A stretch of DNA of 64,000 nucleotides from Marinobacter pelagius (GCF_003315345.1 NZ_QNRO01000016.1:1-64000); one strand, 5' to 3'. Counted from the stretch's first letter, positions 41,120-53,762 are shown. A program made the numbers and translations. Notes: a model not told the origin generated them from the letters alone.

Positions 41120-42004
41120 TCAGGCCTCTCCCCGGGCTTGCAGGTGGGGCAGCTCGGTGTGGCGCACCTGCACGTTGTTGTAGTGTTCGCGGAAATGCTT
41201 GCCCAGCTGCTCGCAGATGTACACGGAGCGGTGCTGACCGCCGGTGCAACCGATGGAGATGGTCATGTAGCTGCGGTTGCTTTCGGCGAAGCCGGGTAGC
41301 CAGGTGTCCAGGAACGCAATCAGGTCATCGACCATCTTGCGGCTGGCCGGCTCCCGCTCCAGAAAATCGATCACCGGCTGGTCGGTACCCACATACTTGC
41401 GCAGGCTGGTGTCCCAGTATGGGTTGGGCAGGCAACGGACATCGAACACGTAATCGGAATCCAGCGGTACCCCGTGCTTGAAGCCGAAGGACTGGAACAG
41501 CAGGGCCAGTTCCTGTTCCTTGCGGCCTACCACCCGTTGCTTGACCTGATCCCGCAGCTCGTACATCGACATGCCGGTGGTGTTGATGTAGAGATCCGCG
41601 AGCTTGGACAGCGGCTCGAGCAGTTTCTTCTCGCTGGTGATGGCTTCGCGGAGGGAGGTCTTGTCATCGCTCAGCGGGTGCTTGCGGCGGGTGGCGTGGA
41701 AGCGCTGCAGCAGCGACTGCTCATCCGCGTCCAGGAAGATAATCTCCACCGTGATACCGGTTTCCTGGAGCTGGCTGTAGATATCCTCGAAGTTGGCGAG
41801 TTCGCCGGACAGGTTCCGGGCATCGATGCTCACCGCCATCTTGTTCAGCCGGCCCGGGGTTGCCTGGGCGGCCGCTTCCCGGGTCAGCGGAAACAGCAAC
41901 CCGATGGGCAGGTTGTCGATACAGTAGAAACCCAGGTCTTCCAGTACGTGCAGCGCGGTACTCTTGCCTGAGCCTGACCTGCCACTCACGATGATCAACT
42001 TCAT
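41120..42004 (-). CDS. rapZ: RNase adapter protein RapZ
   Basis: P-loop protein that in E. coli presents the small RNA GlmZ to RNase E, tuning GlmS and cell-wall precursor supply. The 294-residue product has Walker A GRSGSGKS at residues 8-15, and the C-terminal RNA-binding region with GCTGGQHRSVYICEQL. It lies in the conserved rpoN-hpf-ptsN-rapZ-ptsO order, 28 bp after ptsN. Confidence 0.95.
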   Translation of the reverse strand: MKLIIVSGRSGSGKSTALHVLEDLGFYCIDNLPIGLLFPLTREAAAQATPGRLNKMAVSIDARNLSGELANFEDIYSQLQETGITVEIIFLDADEQSLLQRFHATRRKHPLSDDKTSLREAITSEKKLLEPLSKLADLYINTTGMSMYELRDQVKQRVVGRKEQELALLFQSFGFKHGVPLDSDYVFDVRCLPNPYWDTSLRKYVGTDQPVIDFLEREPASRKMVDDLIAFLDTWLPGFAESNRSYMTISIGCTGGQHRSVYICEQLGKHFREHYNNVQVRHTELPHLQARGEA

Positions 42005-42032
42005 GGCCAGTTTGCCTCCGGTACAGTTGGGG

Positions 42033-42503
42033 TCAGCCGCTGGCGGCTGTCATGCGCTCGTACAGCGCCCGGGCATCCTCGCACTCGCGGAGCCGGTTAC
42101 AGAAGGACCGCTCGTTGAATTTCTCGGCCAGCTGGCTCAGCAGCTCCAGGTGTTCGCTGGTGGCCTCTTTCGGCACGATCAGCGCGAAGACCAGGTCCAC
42201 CGGCTGGTTGTCGATGGCATCGAACTCGACGCTTTCCTCCAGCGTCATCAACACACCGATCACCCGGTCGAGGCCTTCCAGCCGGCAGTGGGGGATGGCA
42301 ATCCCCTGGCCGATGCCGGTACTGCCAAGCCGTTCCCGCGCAATCAGGTTGTTGAAAATCTGGGTATCGCTGAGGGTTTCGTCTTGCTGGTGGATCTTTT
42401 CAGCGATGAACTCCAGAACCCGTTTCTTGCTTGATGCCGGCACCCTGCAGAGGGTCAGCTCCGGTACAAGGATGTTGTCTATGGTCAGGGATGTGTCGCT
42501 CAT
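42033..42503 (-). CDS. ptsN: Nitrogen PTS enzyme IIA
   Basis: Regulatory EIIA-Ntr, the terminal phosphoacceptor of the nitrogen PTS, controlling potassium transport and other targets. The 156-residue product has the active-site segment IAIPHCRLEG with the phosphorylated His near residue 73. Cluster position after hpf is conserved. Confidence 0.95.
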   Translation of the reverse strand: MSDTSLTIDNILVPELTLCRVPASSKKRVLEFIAEKIHQQDETLSDTQIFNNLIARERLGSTGIGQGIAIPHCRLEGLDRVIGVLMTLEESVEFDAIDNQPVDLVFALIVPKEATSEHLELLSQLAEKFNERSFCNRLRECEDARALYERMTAASG

Positions 42504-42586
42504 GGATCGACTGCATTTCCGTAAAAAAAAGGCTGCGACACCCGAAGTGCCGCAGCGCCATTGGATTACCGCATGGAGGCGGACTG

Positions 42587-42898
42587 TTAACGTTGTCCGT
42601 TACCGTGCATCCGGTCTACGTTCTTTTCCTTGTGCTTGAGGACCTGGCGATCCAGCTTGTCGATCAGGGCATCGATCGCTGCATACATGTCCTCGTTCTC
42701 GGCCTTTGCATGAATTTCACCACCACCCGCGACATGCAGAGTCCCCTCCGCAATCTGGCGCACCTTCTCGACCTCCAGGGTAACCTGACAATTGGAGATG
42801 TGGTCAAAGTGGCGCTCCAGCTTATCGAACTTCTCGGTGACATAATCCTTGAGGGAGGGAGTCAGTTCTACGTGATGGCCTGAAATATTGAGTTGCAT
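42587..42898 (-). CDS. hpf: Ribosome hibernation promoting factor (short form)
   Basis: Binds 30S subunits and promotes inactive ribosome dimers in stationary phase. The 103-residue product is the short HPF form, beginning MQLNISGHHVELTPSLKDYV and lacking the long-form dimerisation domain. It is directly downstream of rpoN (15 bp). Confidence 0.94.
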   Translation of the reverse strand: MQLNISGHHVELTPSLKDYVTEKFDKLERHFDHISNCQVTLEVEKVRQIAEGTLHVAGGGEIHAKAENEDMYAAIDALIDKLDRQVLKHKEKNVDRMHGNGQR

Positions 42899-42913
42899 AG
42901 GCGTCTCCTGTTG

Positions 42914-44425
42914 TTACACCAGTCGTTTGCGTTCATTGGAAGGCGGAATATGCATCGCCTCCCGGTACTTGGCCACGGTGCGTCTTGCCACCTTGATGCC
43001 CTGTTCTCCTAGCATGGCTGCAATTTTACTGTCACTCAATGGCTTTTTGGGAGTTTCCGCGGCAATCAGTTTCCTGATCATCGCGCGAATGGCCGTTGAG
43101 GAACATTCACCCCCTTCATCCGTGCTGACATGGCTGGAGAAAAAGTACTTCAGCTCAAAAATGCCCCGGGGCGTGTGCATGTATTTCTGCGTGGTCACCC
43201 GGGAAATGGTGGATTCGTGCATGTCCACCGCCTGGGCAATATCGGACAGGATCAGTGGCTTCATCGCCTCTTCACCCTGGTCCAGGAAGCCCTGCTGGTG
43301 CTCCACGATGCGGGTGGCCACCTTCAGCAGGGTTTCGTTCCGGCTCTGCAGGCTCTTGATGAACCATTTGGCTTCCTGGAGCTGGTCGCGCAGATACGTG
43401 TTGTCCGCGCTGCTGTCCGCACGCCTTATAAGAGAAGCATAGCTCGCATTGACGCGGATGCGGGGGGCAATTTCCGGATTCAGTTCCACCCGCCACCGGC
43501 CATGGTGTTTGCTGACAATCACATCGGGGATGACGTAGTCCGGCTCGCCGTGGTCGATCACATCGCCCGGCCGGGGGTTCAGCCCGGTGATCAGCGCAAG
43601 AACTTCCCGCAGCTGATCTTCCTTCAGGCGGCTTCTTCGCAGCAGTTGGGCGTAGTCGCGGTTACCCAGGAGATTGATGTAGTGGGTAATCACCAGCCGG
43701 GCCTGAGACAGCCAGGGGGTATCCGCTGGCAGCTGGTTGAGCTGGATCAGCAGGCATTCCTGCAGATCCCGCGCAAACACGCCGGCCGGGTCCAGATGCT
43801 GGAGCCGGTGCAATACCGCTTCCACTTCGTCCAGTTCCAGCGGGTCCTCGTCGGCGTCGTCCTGCAGGCCGGCATGGATCTCCTCCATCGGGCTGGTCAG
43901 GTAGCCCCGGTCATCCACCGCATCGAGCAGGGCATGGGCGATGGCCCGGTCCCGCTCACTCATGGGGGTCAGGTTGATCTGCCATTCGAGGTGATCGTGC
44001 AGGGTTTCCGTGGGCGAGTTGCGGGTCTCGAAGTCCTGTTCGTTATCGTCGTCGTTGCGGGCCGAGGAGGCCGGGGCGGACTGATAGATGTCATCCCAGG
44101 CAGTGTCGACCGGCAGGTCGTCGGGGATGTTATCGGGGACCTCGTTCTCGCTGGTCCATTCCGGGCCGGCGTCGTCCCAGTCGTCACTGCTCTCGGCACT
44201 GGCGGCGGAATCCCGCTCGTGGTCGTCCCGGTTTTCGGTGTTGTCCGCCGGCGCTTCGGCGTTGTCGTCGTCCTCGGAGGTTTCCAGCATCGGGTTGGAA
44301 TCGAGGGCCTGCTGGATTTCCTGTTGCAGATCGAGAGTGGAGAGCTGCAGAAGCCGGATCGCCTGTTGCAGCTGGGGCGTCATGGTCAGGCTCTGACCCA
44401 GCTTTAACTGTAATGAAGCTTTCAT
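42914..44425 (-). CDS. rpoN: RNA polymerase sigma-54 factor
   Basis: Alternative sigma factor needing AAA+ activators, used for nitrogen, motility and other genes. The 503-residue product has the Gln/Leu-rich region I ([20 protein letters not shown]), an acidic region II of about 80 residues, the core-binding domain, and the RpoN box [10 protein letters not shown] at 480-489. ATG 44425 ([11 protein letters not shown]) matches relatives; ATG 44431 is in frame and possible. It is separated from lptB by 330 bp of sequence with two REPs. Confidence 0.96.
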   Translation of the reverse strand: MKASLQLKLGQSLTMTPQLQQAIRLLQLSTLDLQQEIQQALDSNPMLETSEDDDNAEAPADNTENRDDHERDSAASAESSDDWDDAGPEWTSENEVPDNIPDDLPVDTAWDDIYQSAPASSARNDDDNEQDFETRNSPTETLHDHLEWQINLTPMSERDRAIAHALLDAVDDRGYLTSPMEEIHAGLQDDADEDPLELDEVEAVLHRLQHLDPAGVFARDLQECLLIQLNQLPADTPWLSQARLVITHYINLLGNRDYAQLLRRSRLKEDQLREVLALITGLNPRPGDVIDHGEPDYVIPDVIVSKHHGRWRVELNPEIAPRIRVNASYASLIRRADSSADNTYLRDQLQEAKWFIKSLQSRNETLLKVATRIVEHQQGFLDQGEEAMKPLILSDIAQAVDMHESTISRVTTQKYMHTPRGIFELKYFFSSHVSTDEGGECSSTAIRAMIRKLIAAETPKKPLSDSKIAAMLGEQGIKVARRTVAKYREAMHIPPSNERKRLV

Positions 44426-44642
44426 CACCATACGTTCAGGATCCGTTACTCGTCACGCTCTATTGCCTTGGCTTCAGAGAAAAAATGCTTTGTATGCTAG
44501 CTGGTTGCCGTAGCAAGCAAGTTCTTTGCCGAGTTTACTGGAAACGGGGGCCAGATTGAACATGAAAGGTGGCGGGGATGTGAAAATGGGCTCCCACCAA
44601 GGGATCTTGACTCCGGGGTTTTGGCTCCGGGGTTGTGACTCA

Positions 44643-44737
44643 GGGGTCGGATGAAATCTTTCATCTGACCCCAACCTGGACCCTGGCCTCGTGCTCAAGT
44701 CTAACTCGGGGTCAGATGAAAGATTTCATCAGACCCC
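44643..44737. repeat. REP cluster R8: two palindromes
   Basis: Copies at 44643-44672 (seventh pair G-T) and 44708-44737 (A-A), both GATGAA type, between lptB and rpoN. The remainder of this gap, 44426-44642, shows no gene and could hold an rpoN promoter that I cannot define. Confidence 0.9.
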
Positions 44738-44755
44738 TGGAGGGGGGCATGCCCC

Positions 44756-45458
<703 letters not shown>

Positions 45459-45481
<23 letters not shown>

Positions 45482-46010
45482 CGGATCCCTGTCTGGTGCT
45501 GCGGGGCTGGATAATCATTTCAACCCGGCCAGTGCCGGATCCCGTGTCCTGTCCGCCCTCGGCGGTGACCACTCGTTGAACCGTGTCGTAATGGATCAGG
45601 TCGCCGCGGAACAGGTTGCCACCCTGCTCAATCACCGCCTCCCGCTCAAGAGTCAGTTGCCGGTCGCTGGCGGACCAGGTGATGTTGAGGGCGCGGGCGT
45701 CGGTCTCGCCCTCTCCGTCACGGCTCGGCTGGGTGTAGTGGGCCGGAGTGCCGGCGGCTTCAATCCGGCTCAGGCCTTCGGCGCTGCGGTACAGTACGAC
45801 CCGTTCGGCCGTCAGCCGGGTTTTGCCCTGGGTCAGGACCACGTCGCCGGTGTAGGTGGCCACGCCCTTGTTGTCATCCAGTCGGGCGCTGTCGGCGTTG
45901 ACGGTGATCGGCTGGTCCGAATCCAGTTCAAAGGCCAGGGCAGGGCCGCTGATCAATAGCGCCACCAGGGCGGCCAGCAAGCCGGACGGGTGTTTATTGA
46001 ACCGTTTCAT
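45459..46010 (-). CDS. lptA: LPS transport periplasmic protein LptA
   Basis: Periplasmic beta-jellyroll bridge carrying LPS from LptC to LptD. From ATG 46010 the protein has 183 residues with a signal peptide cleaved after ALA near residue 26, then the OstA core ([23 protein letters not shown]). A longer reading from 46052 would bury the signal peptide. The start overlaps lptC by 17 nt. Confidence 0.94.
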
Positions 46011-46599
46011 AACGTCCTTCCACGTCGGAGTTGAGCTCCACAATTCGGTCATTGATCCAGGCCTTCATGCCTGTAGCACGGGTGACGCCGATACGGTCGG
46101 TGATCTCCACCGGAGCGTCGGTGTAAATAATGTTCTGATCGTTGTCCAGCGTCAGCTTCGAGGTGGTCAGGGTTGCCTCGCGCTCGCCAACCTGACGAAT
46201 GATACGCACGTTGTCGGTCAGGTACAGCAGATTCTCGTTCTGCAGCAGGCTGCCGTTATTCGCCTCGATTGTCCAGGGCTCGGTCCCCGGTTCGCCGAAA
46301 AGGCGGGCAGTGGGTGACACCATGGTGGCCATGTTGCCTTCTTCGAACTGCTCGATCCGGGGGCTGGTGAAGTGCACTTTCAGGTTGCCGTTCTGGTCAT
46401 AGGATGTGTAGGCGCCGTCGACCACAAAGCCGTCGGGCTCGGCCGGGCCACGCAGGGCGGCGGCTTCGGGGTCCGGCGCGGGCGGTTCGTCGCTGCGCCA
46501 GAGCAGGAACAGCGCAGCGGCCACCAGGGCAACCACGGCAAGCGCCCGCACCAGTGGGCGTTCGGTGAACTGCTGCAGGAATTCCACCGGGCTGTTCAT
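45994..46599 (-). CDS. lptC: LPS export protein LptC
   Basis: Bitopic inner-membrane protein handing LPS from LptBFG to LptA. The 201-residue product has one N-terminal membrane span at about 18-35, and a periplasmic jellyroll with GAYTSYDQNGNLKVHFTSPRI. It overlaps kdsC by 4 nt. Confidence 0.92.
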   Translation of the reverse strand: MNSPVEFLQQFTERPLVRALAVVALVAAALFLLWRSDEPPAPDPEAAALRGPAEPDGFVVDGAYTSYDQNGNLKVHFTSPRIEQFEEGNMATMVSPTARLFGEPGTEPWTIEANNGSLLQNENLLYLTDNVRIIRQVGEREATLTTSKLTLDNDQNIIYTDAPVEITDRIGVTRATGMKAWINDRIVELNSDVEGRYETVQ

Positions 46600-47165
46600 C
46601 CGGCCGGCTCCAGGTAAGGTGCCAGTGCCGCGTCCAGTTTGTTCTGGGCGGTCAGGATAAGATCGCAGGCCTCCCTTACGGCGCCCTCTCCACCTGAGAC
46701 GCTGGTACAGTAGTGCGCCTGCTGGCGCACCAGCCAGTAGCCGTTGGGTACGGTGATGCCCAGCCCGGCAAAGTTCAGTGCCGGTAGGTCGGGCAGGTCG
46801 TCGCCCATGTAGGCGATTTCTTCCGGGGCGATGTCCATGGTGCGGACCAGTTCCTGCAGCGCCACTTTCTTGTCTTCCCGGCCCTGCATCAGATGCGGGA
46901 TGCCCAGGTCGCCCATTCGCTTTTCGGTCAGCGGTGAGCGCCGGCCGGTGATCACCGCGACAGTGATGCCGGTGGCCATCAACTGCTTCAGCCCCAGGCC
47001 GTCCAGGATGTTGAAACCTTTGAGCTCGTCCCCGTTGGCGCTGAAATAGAGTTTGCCATCGCTCATGATGCCGTCCACGTCCAGCGCAATGAGGCGGATA
47101 CGGGCCGCCCTGGCGAGCAGCTCATCGGACCAACGGGACGTCAGCGGGCTGGTCAGATCGGCCAT
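46596..47165 (-). CDS. kdsC: 3-deoxy-D-manno-octulosonate 8-phosphate phosphatase
   Basis: HAD phosphatase releasing Kdo from Kdo-8-phosphate for LPS inner core. The 189-residue product has LIALDVDGIMSDGKLYFS (HAD motif I) near residue 26 and MGDDLPDLPAL (motif IV). Its start overlaps the kdsD stop by one base. Confidence 0.95.
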   Translation of the reverse strand: MADLTSPLTSRWSDELLARAARIRLIALDVDGIMSDGKLYFSANGDELKGFNILDGLGLKQLMATGITVAVITGRRSPLTEKRMGDLGIPHLMQGREDKKVALQELVRTMDIAPEEIAYMGDDLPDLPALNFAGLGITVPNGYWLVRQQAHYCTSVSGGEGAVREACDLILTAQNKLDAALAPYLEPAG

Positions 47166-48145
47166 CAGATCACTCCCGCCCGCAGCAGGTCGTGCATGTT
47201 GATGGCGCCGACCAGCGTACCTTTTTCGTCAGTGACCGGCAGGGCGTTGATCTTCATCTCTTCCATGATGTTCAGGGCCTCGGCTGCCAGGTGGTCGGCG
47301 GCGATGGTTTTGCCGTGGCGGGTCATCACTTCCTCGATGGCGGTGTTGTGGATGTCCACAGACCGGTCCAGGGTGCGGCGCAGATCACCGTCGGTAAAGA
47401 TGCCGGTGAGGTCGCCTTTGGCGTCCACCACCGTGGTCATGCCCAGGCCCTTGCGTGAAATTTCCAGCAGGGCACCACTGAGGGTGGTGCCTTCGGTGAC
47501 GACCGGAATCTGCTCGCCGGTATGCATGATGTCGGACACCTTGAGCAGCAGGCGCCGGCCCAGGCTGCCACCGGGGTGGGAGAAAGCGAAATCCTCGGCG
47601 CTGAAGCTGCGGGCTTCCAGCAGGGCCACCGCCAAGGCATCTCCCATCACCAGGGTTGCCGTCGTACTGGACGTAGGGGCCAGTCCGAGCGGGCAGGCCT
47701 CGGCGTCGACACGGACATCCAGGTTGGCGACCGCTTCCCGTGCCAATACCGAGTCCGGGTTGCCGGTCATGCTGATCAGCGGTGCCCCCATGCGTTTGAT
47801 CAGCGGCAGGATGGTGACCACCTCACTGGTGTTGCCGCTGTTGGAGATGGCAATGACGACATCCTGGCTGGTGATCATGCCCAGGTCGCCATGGCTCGCT
47901 TCGCCGGGGTGGACAAAGAAAGAAGGCGTGCCGGTGCTGGCCAGGGTAGCCGCGATCTTGTTGCCGATATGACCGGATTTGCCCATACCGGTTACCACGA
48001 CCCGGCCCTTGCAGGCCATGATGGTCTCGCAGGCACGGAGGAAGTGGTGGTCAATGCGGCCTTCGAGGGCTTCGATGGCATCTCGCTCGATGCGAATGGC
48101 GCGTAGGGCGGAGGTCCGGAAATCGTGGCTGGTCTGTTCGGTCAT
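47165..48145 (-). CDS. kdsD: Arabinose-5-phosphate isomerase KdsD
   Basis: Converts ribulose-5-phosphate to arabinose-5-phosphate, the Kdo precursor. From ATG 48145 the protein has 326 residues: an SIS domain (VVVTGMGKSGHIGNKIAATL near residue 48) followed by two CBS domains. A reading from 48238 adds an unconserved N-terminus. First gene of the kdsD-kdsC-lptC-lptA-lptB operon, divergent from mlaF. Confidence 0.95.
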   Translation of the reverse strand: MTEQTSHDFRTSALRAIRIERDAIEALEGRIDHHFLRACETIMACKGRVVVTGMGKSGHIGNKIAATLASTGTPSFFVHPGEASHGDLGMITSQDVVIAISNSGNTSEVVTILPLIKRMGAPLISMTGNPDSVLAREAVANLDVRVDAEACPLGLAPTSSTTATLVMGDALAVALLEARSFSAEDFAFSHPGGSLGRRLLLKVSDIMHTGEQIPVVTEGTTLSGALLEISRKGLGMTTVVDAKGDLTGIFTDGDLRRTLDRSVDIHNTAIEEVMTRHGKTIAADHLAAEALNIMEEMKINALPVTDEKGTLVGAINMHDLLRAGVI

Positions 48146-48203
48146 CGGGCTCTGGCCTGGCTTGTATCGGGGGATTTCGGCAAAACGCGTTGAAAGTGGC
48201 GCA

Positions 48204-48209
48204 AGTATA
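48204..48209 (-). promoter_or_regulatory. Candidate -10 box for the kdsD-lpt operon
   Basis: TATACT on the minus strand lies about 60 nt before the kdsD start in the 170-bp kdsD/mlaF divergent gap. No convincing -35 accompanies it. Confidence 0.35.
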
Positions 48210-48315
48210 TCATTTTCAGTAAATCCGGTGATGACCATCAGGACATTTTACCGGTCAGACGTTGAGGTTAGGCGCCGCATCGCATAATGTAGCTCCTCCT
48301 CGAAAGGGACAGATT

Positions 48316-49125
48316 ATGGGTTCGACTGCATACATATCTCTGAAGGACGTCGTGTTTTCCCGATCCGGCCGGCGGATCTTCGATGGCATCACTCTGGATA
48401 TTCCCAGGGGCAAGATCACCGCGATCATGGGCCCCAGCGGCACCGGAAAGACCACGCTGCTGCGGCTGATCGGTGGCCAGCTGCGCCCGGACAGTGGCAG
48501 CGTCCAGGTGGATGGGCATGAGGTGCCGCGTCTCAAGCGCAAGGCCCTTTATACGCTGCGCGAGAAAATGGGGATGCTGTTCCAGAGTGGCGCCCTGTTT
48601 ACCGATCTGAGCGTCTTCGAGAACGTGGCTTTCCCGTTGCGGGTGCACACCAAACTGCCCGAAGACATGATCCATGACATCGTGCTGATGAAACTCGAGG
48701 CCGTTGGCCTGAGGGGTGCGCGCCATCTGATGCCTTCGGAGCTTTCCGGCGGCATGACCCGGCGGGTCGCGCTCGCCCGGAGCATTGCCCTGGACCCGGA
48801 GCTGATCATGTACGACGAGCCTTTCGCCGGCCAGGACCCCATTGCCATGGGCGTTCTGGTGAAGCTGATCCGGGATCTCAACAGTTCCATGGGGCTGACC
48901 AGTGTGCTGGTATCCCACGATGTGCCCGAGTCTCTGAGTATCTGTCATTACGCCTGTATTATTGCCGACGGCAAGGTGATTGGTGCGGGCACCCCGGAAG
49001 AGCTGAAGGCGCACCCGTCGGACCAGGTCCAGCAGTTCCTGCAGGGGCAGCCCGACGGTCCGGTGCCGTTCCACTACCCCGCGAAGGATGCCGGTCAGGA
49101 TTACGGGCTGGGAGGACATACCTGA
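48316..49125 (+). CDS. mlaF: Phospholipid transport ATPase MlaF
   Basis: ATPase of the MlaFEDB complex that keeps phospholipids out of the outer leaflet. The 269-residue product has Walker [10 protein letters not shown] near residue 37, signature [15 protein letters not shown] and Walker [17 protein letters not shown] 48316 fits the family. It overlaps mlaE by one base. Confidence 0.95.
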   Translation: MGSTAYISLKDVVFSRSGRRIFDGITLDIPRGKITAIMGPSGTGKTTLLRLIGGQLRPDSGSVQVDGHEVPRLKRKALYTLREKMGMLFQSGALFTDLSVFENVAFPLRVHTKLPEDMIHDIVLMKLEAVGLRGARHLMPSELSGGMTRRVALARSIALDPELIMYDEPFAGQDPIAMGVLVKLIRDLNSSMGLTSVLVSHDVPESLSICHYACIIADGKVIGAGTPEELKAHPSDQVQQFLQGQPDGPVPFHYPAKDAGQDYGLGGHT

Positions 49126-49907
49126 TGCTCGACCGTATTGCGTCACTGGGCCGGCTGGGCCTTGATATTGTTGCTTCCCTGGGCCGCTCGGGCCGCTTTC
49201 TGGCCGGGGTGCTGAGCGGAGTTCCGCGCCCGGTCACGGGGTTTCCGCTGCTGGTACGCCAGATTTACGCGGTCGGGGTGCTGTCCCTGGCCATCGTGGT
49301 GGTCTCCGGCCTGTTTATCGGCATGGTGCTCGGGCTGCAGGGGTACACCATCCTTTCCGATTACGGCTCGGAATCCGCCATTGGCCAGATGATTGCGCTG
49401 ACCCTGGTGCGCGAGCTCGGGCCGGTGGTGACGGCGCTGCTGTTCGCCGGTCGGGCCGGGTCGGCCCTGACCGCCGAGATTGGCCTGATGAAGGCCACCG
49501 AGCAGCTCTCCAGCATGGAGATGATGGGCGTTGACCCCCTGCGCAGGGTGGTCGCACCGAGGCTCTGGGCCGGATTTATCGCCATGCCCGTGCTCGCCGT
49601 TATCTTTTCCGTGGTCGGTATCTGGGGCGGCATGCTGGTTGGCGTAGAATGGCTGGGCGTGTTCGAAGGATCGTTCTGGGGCAACATGCAGTCCTCCGTC
49701 GACTTCCTGGATGATGTGATGAACGGCGTGATCAAGAGCGTCGTGTTCGGCTTTGTCTGCGCCTGGATTGCGGTTTTCCAGGGTTATGACTGTGTGCCCA
49801 CCTCTGCCGGGATCAGTTCCGCCACCACCAAGACGGTGGTGTACTCGTCCCTGGCCGTCCTGGGGCTGGATTTTGTGCTAACCGCCGTGATGTTCGGCGA
49901 TTTCTGA
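49125..49907 (+). CDS. mlaE: Phospholipid transport permease MlaE
   Basis: Inner-membrane permease of the Mla complex, 260 residues with about five spans. Family segments [20 protein letters not shown] near residue 98 and [18 protein letters not shown] near 126 are present. GTG/ATG ambiguity is absent because the ATG overlaps the mlaF stop. Confidence 0.95.
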   Translation: MLDRIASLGRLGLDIVASLGRSGRFLAGVLSGVPRPVTGFPLLVRQIYAVGVLSLAIVVVSGLFIGMVLGLQGYTILSDYGSESAIGQMIALTLVRELGPVVTALLFAGRAGSALTAEIGLMKATEQLSSMEMMGVDPLRRVVAPRLWAGFIAMPVLAVIFSVVGIWGGMLVGVEWLGVFEGSFWGNMQSSVDFLDDVMNGVIKSVVFGFVCAWIAVFQGYDCVPTSAGISSATTKTVVYSSLAVLGLDFVLTAVMFGDF

Positions 49908-49929
49908 GATTGATCAACGGGAGCCGGTA

Positions 49930-50379
49930 ATGGCACAGAGAACCACTGAAATCATTGTTGGCCTGTTCATGATTGCGGGCCTGGCGGCATTGCTGGTGCT
50001 GGCGCTTCAGGTCAGCGGGCTGTCCCCCAAGGCCGCCGAGCGCACCTATACCCTGTACGCCAATTTCAACGATACCGGGGGGCTGACGCCCCGGGGCAAG
50101 GTGTCCATGGCGGGGGTGACGGTTGGCAGTATCGAATCCATTTCCCTCGACAAGGAAACCTTCCAGGCCCGGGTGAAAATGTCGATCCATGCCGAGGTGG
50201 ACAACATTCCCGCCGACAGTTCCGCAGTAATACGTACATCCGGACTGCTTGGTGAGCAGTACATTGATATATCAATCGGTGCGGATATGGAATCGCTCCA
50301 GCCGGGCGATACGTTCTATTCCACCCAGTCGGCCATGAACCTTGAGCGGCTGATCAGTAACTTTGCTTCCGGCAAATGA
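49930..50379 (+). CDS. mlaD: Phospholipid-binding MCE protein MlaD
   Basis: Membrane-anchored MCE protein that forms a hexameric ring around the lipid path. The 149-residue product has one N-terminal span at about 8-29 and one MCE domain with YANFNDTGGLTPRGKVSMAG and SGLLGEQYIDI. GGGAGC lies upstream of the ATG. Confidence 0.95.
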   Translation: MAQRTTEIIVGLFMIAGLAALLVLALQVSGLSPKAAERTYTLYANFNDTGGLTPRGKVSMAGVTVGSIESISLDKETFQARVKMSIHAEVDNIPADSSAVIRTSGLLGEQYIDISIGADMESLQPGDTFYSTQSAMNLERLISNFASGK

Positions 50380-50420
50380 ATGCCGGAGCGCTTACCAAAC
50401 AGAGATAGCGGGAGATCCTG

Positions 50421-51074
50421 ATGGTTGCTTTGACCCAACGACTTTTCCTGGCGTTGGCCCTGGTGGTTGCAACGGTTGCCCAGGCGCAGGCGGGGCAGGC
50501 CGAAGAGTTGCGCGAATACGTGGACGTGAACACCCAGAAGCTGGTGGAGAAACTCAATGCGGAGCGCGGCCTCTACGAGAAGGATCCCGAGGCTTTCTAT
50601 CAGAGCATGGACGAGGCCCTGACTGATTTCGTGGATTTCCGTCGCATTGCGGCCCGCGTTATGGGGCGTTATGCCCGCCAGACTACCCCTGAGCAGCGCG
50701 ACGAATTTGTCGAGAAATTCAAACGCAGCCTGTTTGACAGCTACGCGAAGGCTCTGGTCGATGCTGAGGACTTTCAGATCAACGTCCAGGACGCCACCAT
50801 TTTGCCGCGCAACGAGGATCGGGCCTCCGTGGAGCTGGAAGTCATCAGCTCATCCGGCAACCGCTACCCCGTGGTCTACTCGATGTACCGGAACGACCAG
50901 GGTCGGTGGCTGATGGAAAACGTGATTGTTGAGGGTGTGAACATCGGCCTGGCCTTCCGCGACCGTTTCAGTCAGGAAATGGAACAGAATCGGGGCCAGA
51001 TCCAGGCTGTGATCGACGGCTGGAGCGATGCCGCCAAGGCAATTGATCTGGAAGGGGATGCGGACAAATCATGA
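50421..51074 (+). CDS. mlaC: Periplasmic phospholipid carrier MlaC
   Basis: Soluble periplasmic carrier shuttling phospholipid between MlaA and MlaD. The 217-residue product has a signal peptide ending near AQAGQA (about residue 24) and the MlaC fold with DFRRIAARVMGRYARQ and a C-terminal NIGLAFRDRFSQEM segment. It overlaps mlaB by 4 nt. Confidence 0.93.
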   Translation: MVALTQRLFLALALVVATVAQAQAGQAEELREYVDVNTQKLVEKLNAERGLYEKDPEAFYQSMDEALTDFVDFRRIAARVMGRYARQTTPEQRDEFVEKFKRSLFDSYAKALVDAEDFQINVQDATILPRNEDRASVELEVISSSGNRYPVVYSMYRNDQGRWLMENVIVEGVNIGLAFRDRFSQEMEQNRGQIQAVIDGWSDAAKAIDLEGDADKS

Positions 51075-51379
51075 GTCCCTCCGCACCACGCGCCGAGCTC
51101 CGGGATGGTGAAATGATCGTGACCGGTGAGGTGGACGCCTCGTCGGTCATCGGGCTTCGCCAGCAGGGGGAGCAGCTGATCTCCGGTATCAACGACGGCC
51201 TCGTGGTCGATGTCTCCGGTCTTGAAACCGCCCACAGTGTGGTTCTCTCCATGATGCTTTGCTGGGAGCGGCTTGCCAGGAAACAGGGCATCGACCTGAG
51301 TTTTCGTGGCATCAATGGCCGCCTGGCCTCACTGGCATCACTGAGTAATCTGAGTGCCCAGCTGACCCGCGCCGACTAA
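51071..51379 (+). CDS. mlaB: STAS-domain protein MlaB
   Basis: Cytosolic STAS subunit that stabilises MlaF in the Mla ABC complex. The 102-residue product has the short STAS fold with VVDVSGLETAHSVVLSMML; family identity rests on size, this segment and position after mlaC. It ends 49 bp before ibaG. Confidence 0.9.
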   Translation: MSPSAPRAELRDGEMIVTGEVDASSVIGLRQQGEQLISGINDGLVVDVSGLETAHSVVLSMMLCWERLARKQGIDLSFRGINGRLASLASLSNLSAQLTRAD

Positions 51380-51428
51380 TTGGTTACAATCTCGCCCCTG
51401 ATTTTTCCAAAACACCCGAGGATAGTTT

Positions 51429-52962
<1,534 letters not shown>

Positions 52963-52991
52963 CAGACACAGACGGGAAACCGGAAGGACGC

Positions 52992-53639
52992 ATGACAGAT
53001 TCCATCACCATCGCCTTGTCGAAGGGACGAATCCTCGAAGAAACCCTGCCGCTGCTGGCGGAAGCCGGCATCGAGCTGGTGGACGACGTGAAGAAGTCCC
53101 GCAAGCTGGTGTTTCCGACCACCGATCCGGATGTTCGCGTACTGATCATCCGCGCCACCGACGTGCCGACCTATGTCCAGTACGGCGGTGCGGACCTGGG
53201 TGTCACCGGCAAGGATGTGCTGATGGAGCACGGCGCGGAAGGCCTGTACGAGCCCCTGGACCTGAACATCTCCCGCTGCCGCCTGATGACCGCCGGCCCG
53301 AAGGGCCAGACGCCCCCGAACGGCCGCATCAAGGTCGCCACCAAGTTCGTCAACCTGGCTCGAAGGTACTATTCCGCCCAGGGTCGCCAGGCCGATATCA
53401 TCAAGCTCTACGGCGCAATGGAACTGGCCCCGATCCTCGGCCTGGCCGATGAGATCGTCGATATCGTGGATACCGGCAATACCCTGAAAGCCAACGGCCT
53501 CGAAGCTCGAGACCTGATTGAAAACATCAGCAGCCGGTTGGTGGTGAATCGGGCGTCCATGAAGATGAAACATGGGCGGATTAACCCCATAATTGAGAAA
53601 ATGGCCGCAGCTGTAGAGAAGCGCCGCGAGAAAAAGTAG
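52992..53639 (+). CDS. hisG: ATP phosphoribosyltransferase, short form HisG
   Basis: First enzyme of histidine synthesis, condensing ATP with PRPP. At 215 residues it is the short form, lacking the C-terminal regulatory domain, which in relatives requires HisZ; no hisZ is in this window. [15 protein letters not shown] and the PRPP-binding [17 protein letters not shown] segment are present. The TAG stop at 53637-53639 ends on the first base of a REP palindrome. Confidence 0.95.
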   Translation: MTDSITIALSKGRILEETLPLLAEAGIELVDDVKKSRKLVFPTTDPDVRVLIIRATDVPTYVQYGGADLGVTGKDVLMEHGAEGLYEPLDLNISRCRLMTAGPKGQTPPNGRIKVATKFVNLARRYYSAQGRQADIIKLYGAMELAPILGLADEIVDIVDTGNTLKANGLEARDLIENISSRLVVNRASMKMKHGRINPIIEKMAAAVEKRREKK

Positions 53640-53762
53640 GGGTCAGATGAAAGCGTTCATCTGACCCCGGTAGTTCACCCCAGGGGTCTGAAGAAAACCT
53701 TCTTCTGACCCCGAGGTACCGACAAAAAGCTAGGGGTCTGAAGAAAGCTTTCTTCTGACCCC
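53639..53762. repeat. REP cluster R9: three palindromes between hisG and hisD
   Basis: Copies at 53639-53668 (GATGAA type, paired), 53683-53712 and 53733-53762 (GAAGAA type, T-T). The first shares its first G with the last base of the hisG stop codon, so it is transcribed within the hisG-hisD message. Confidence 0.92.
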
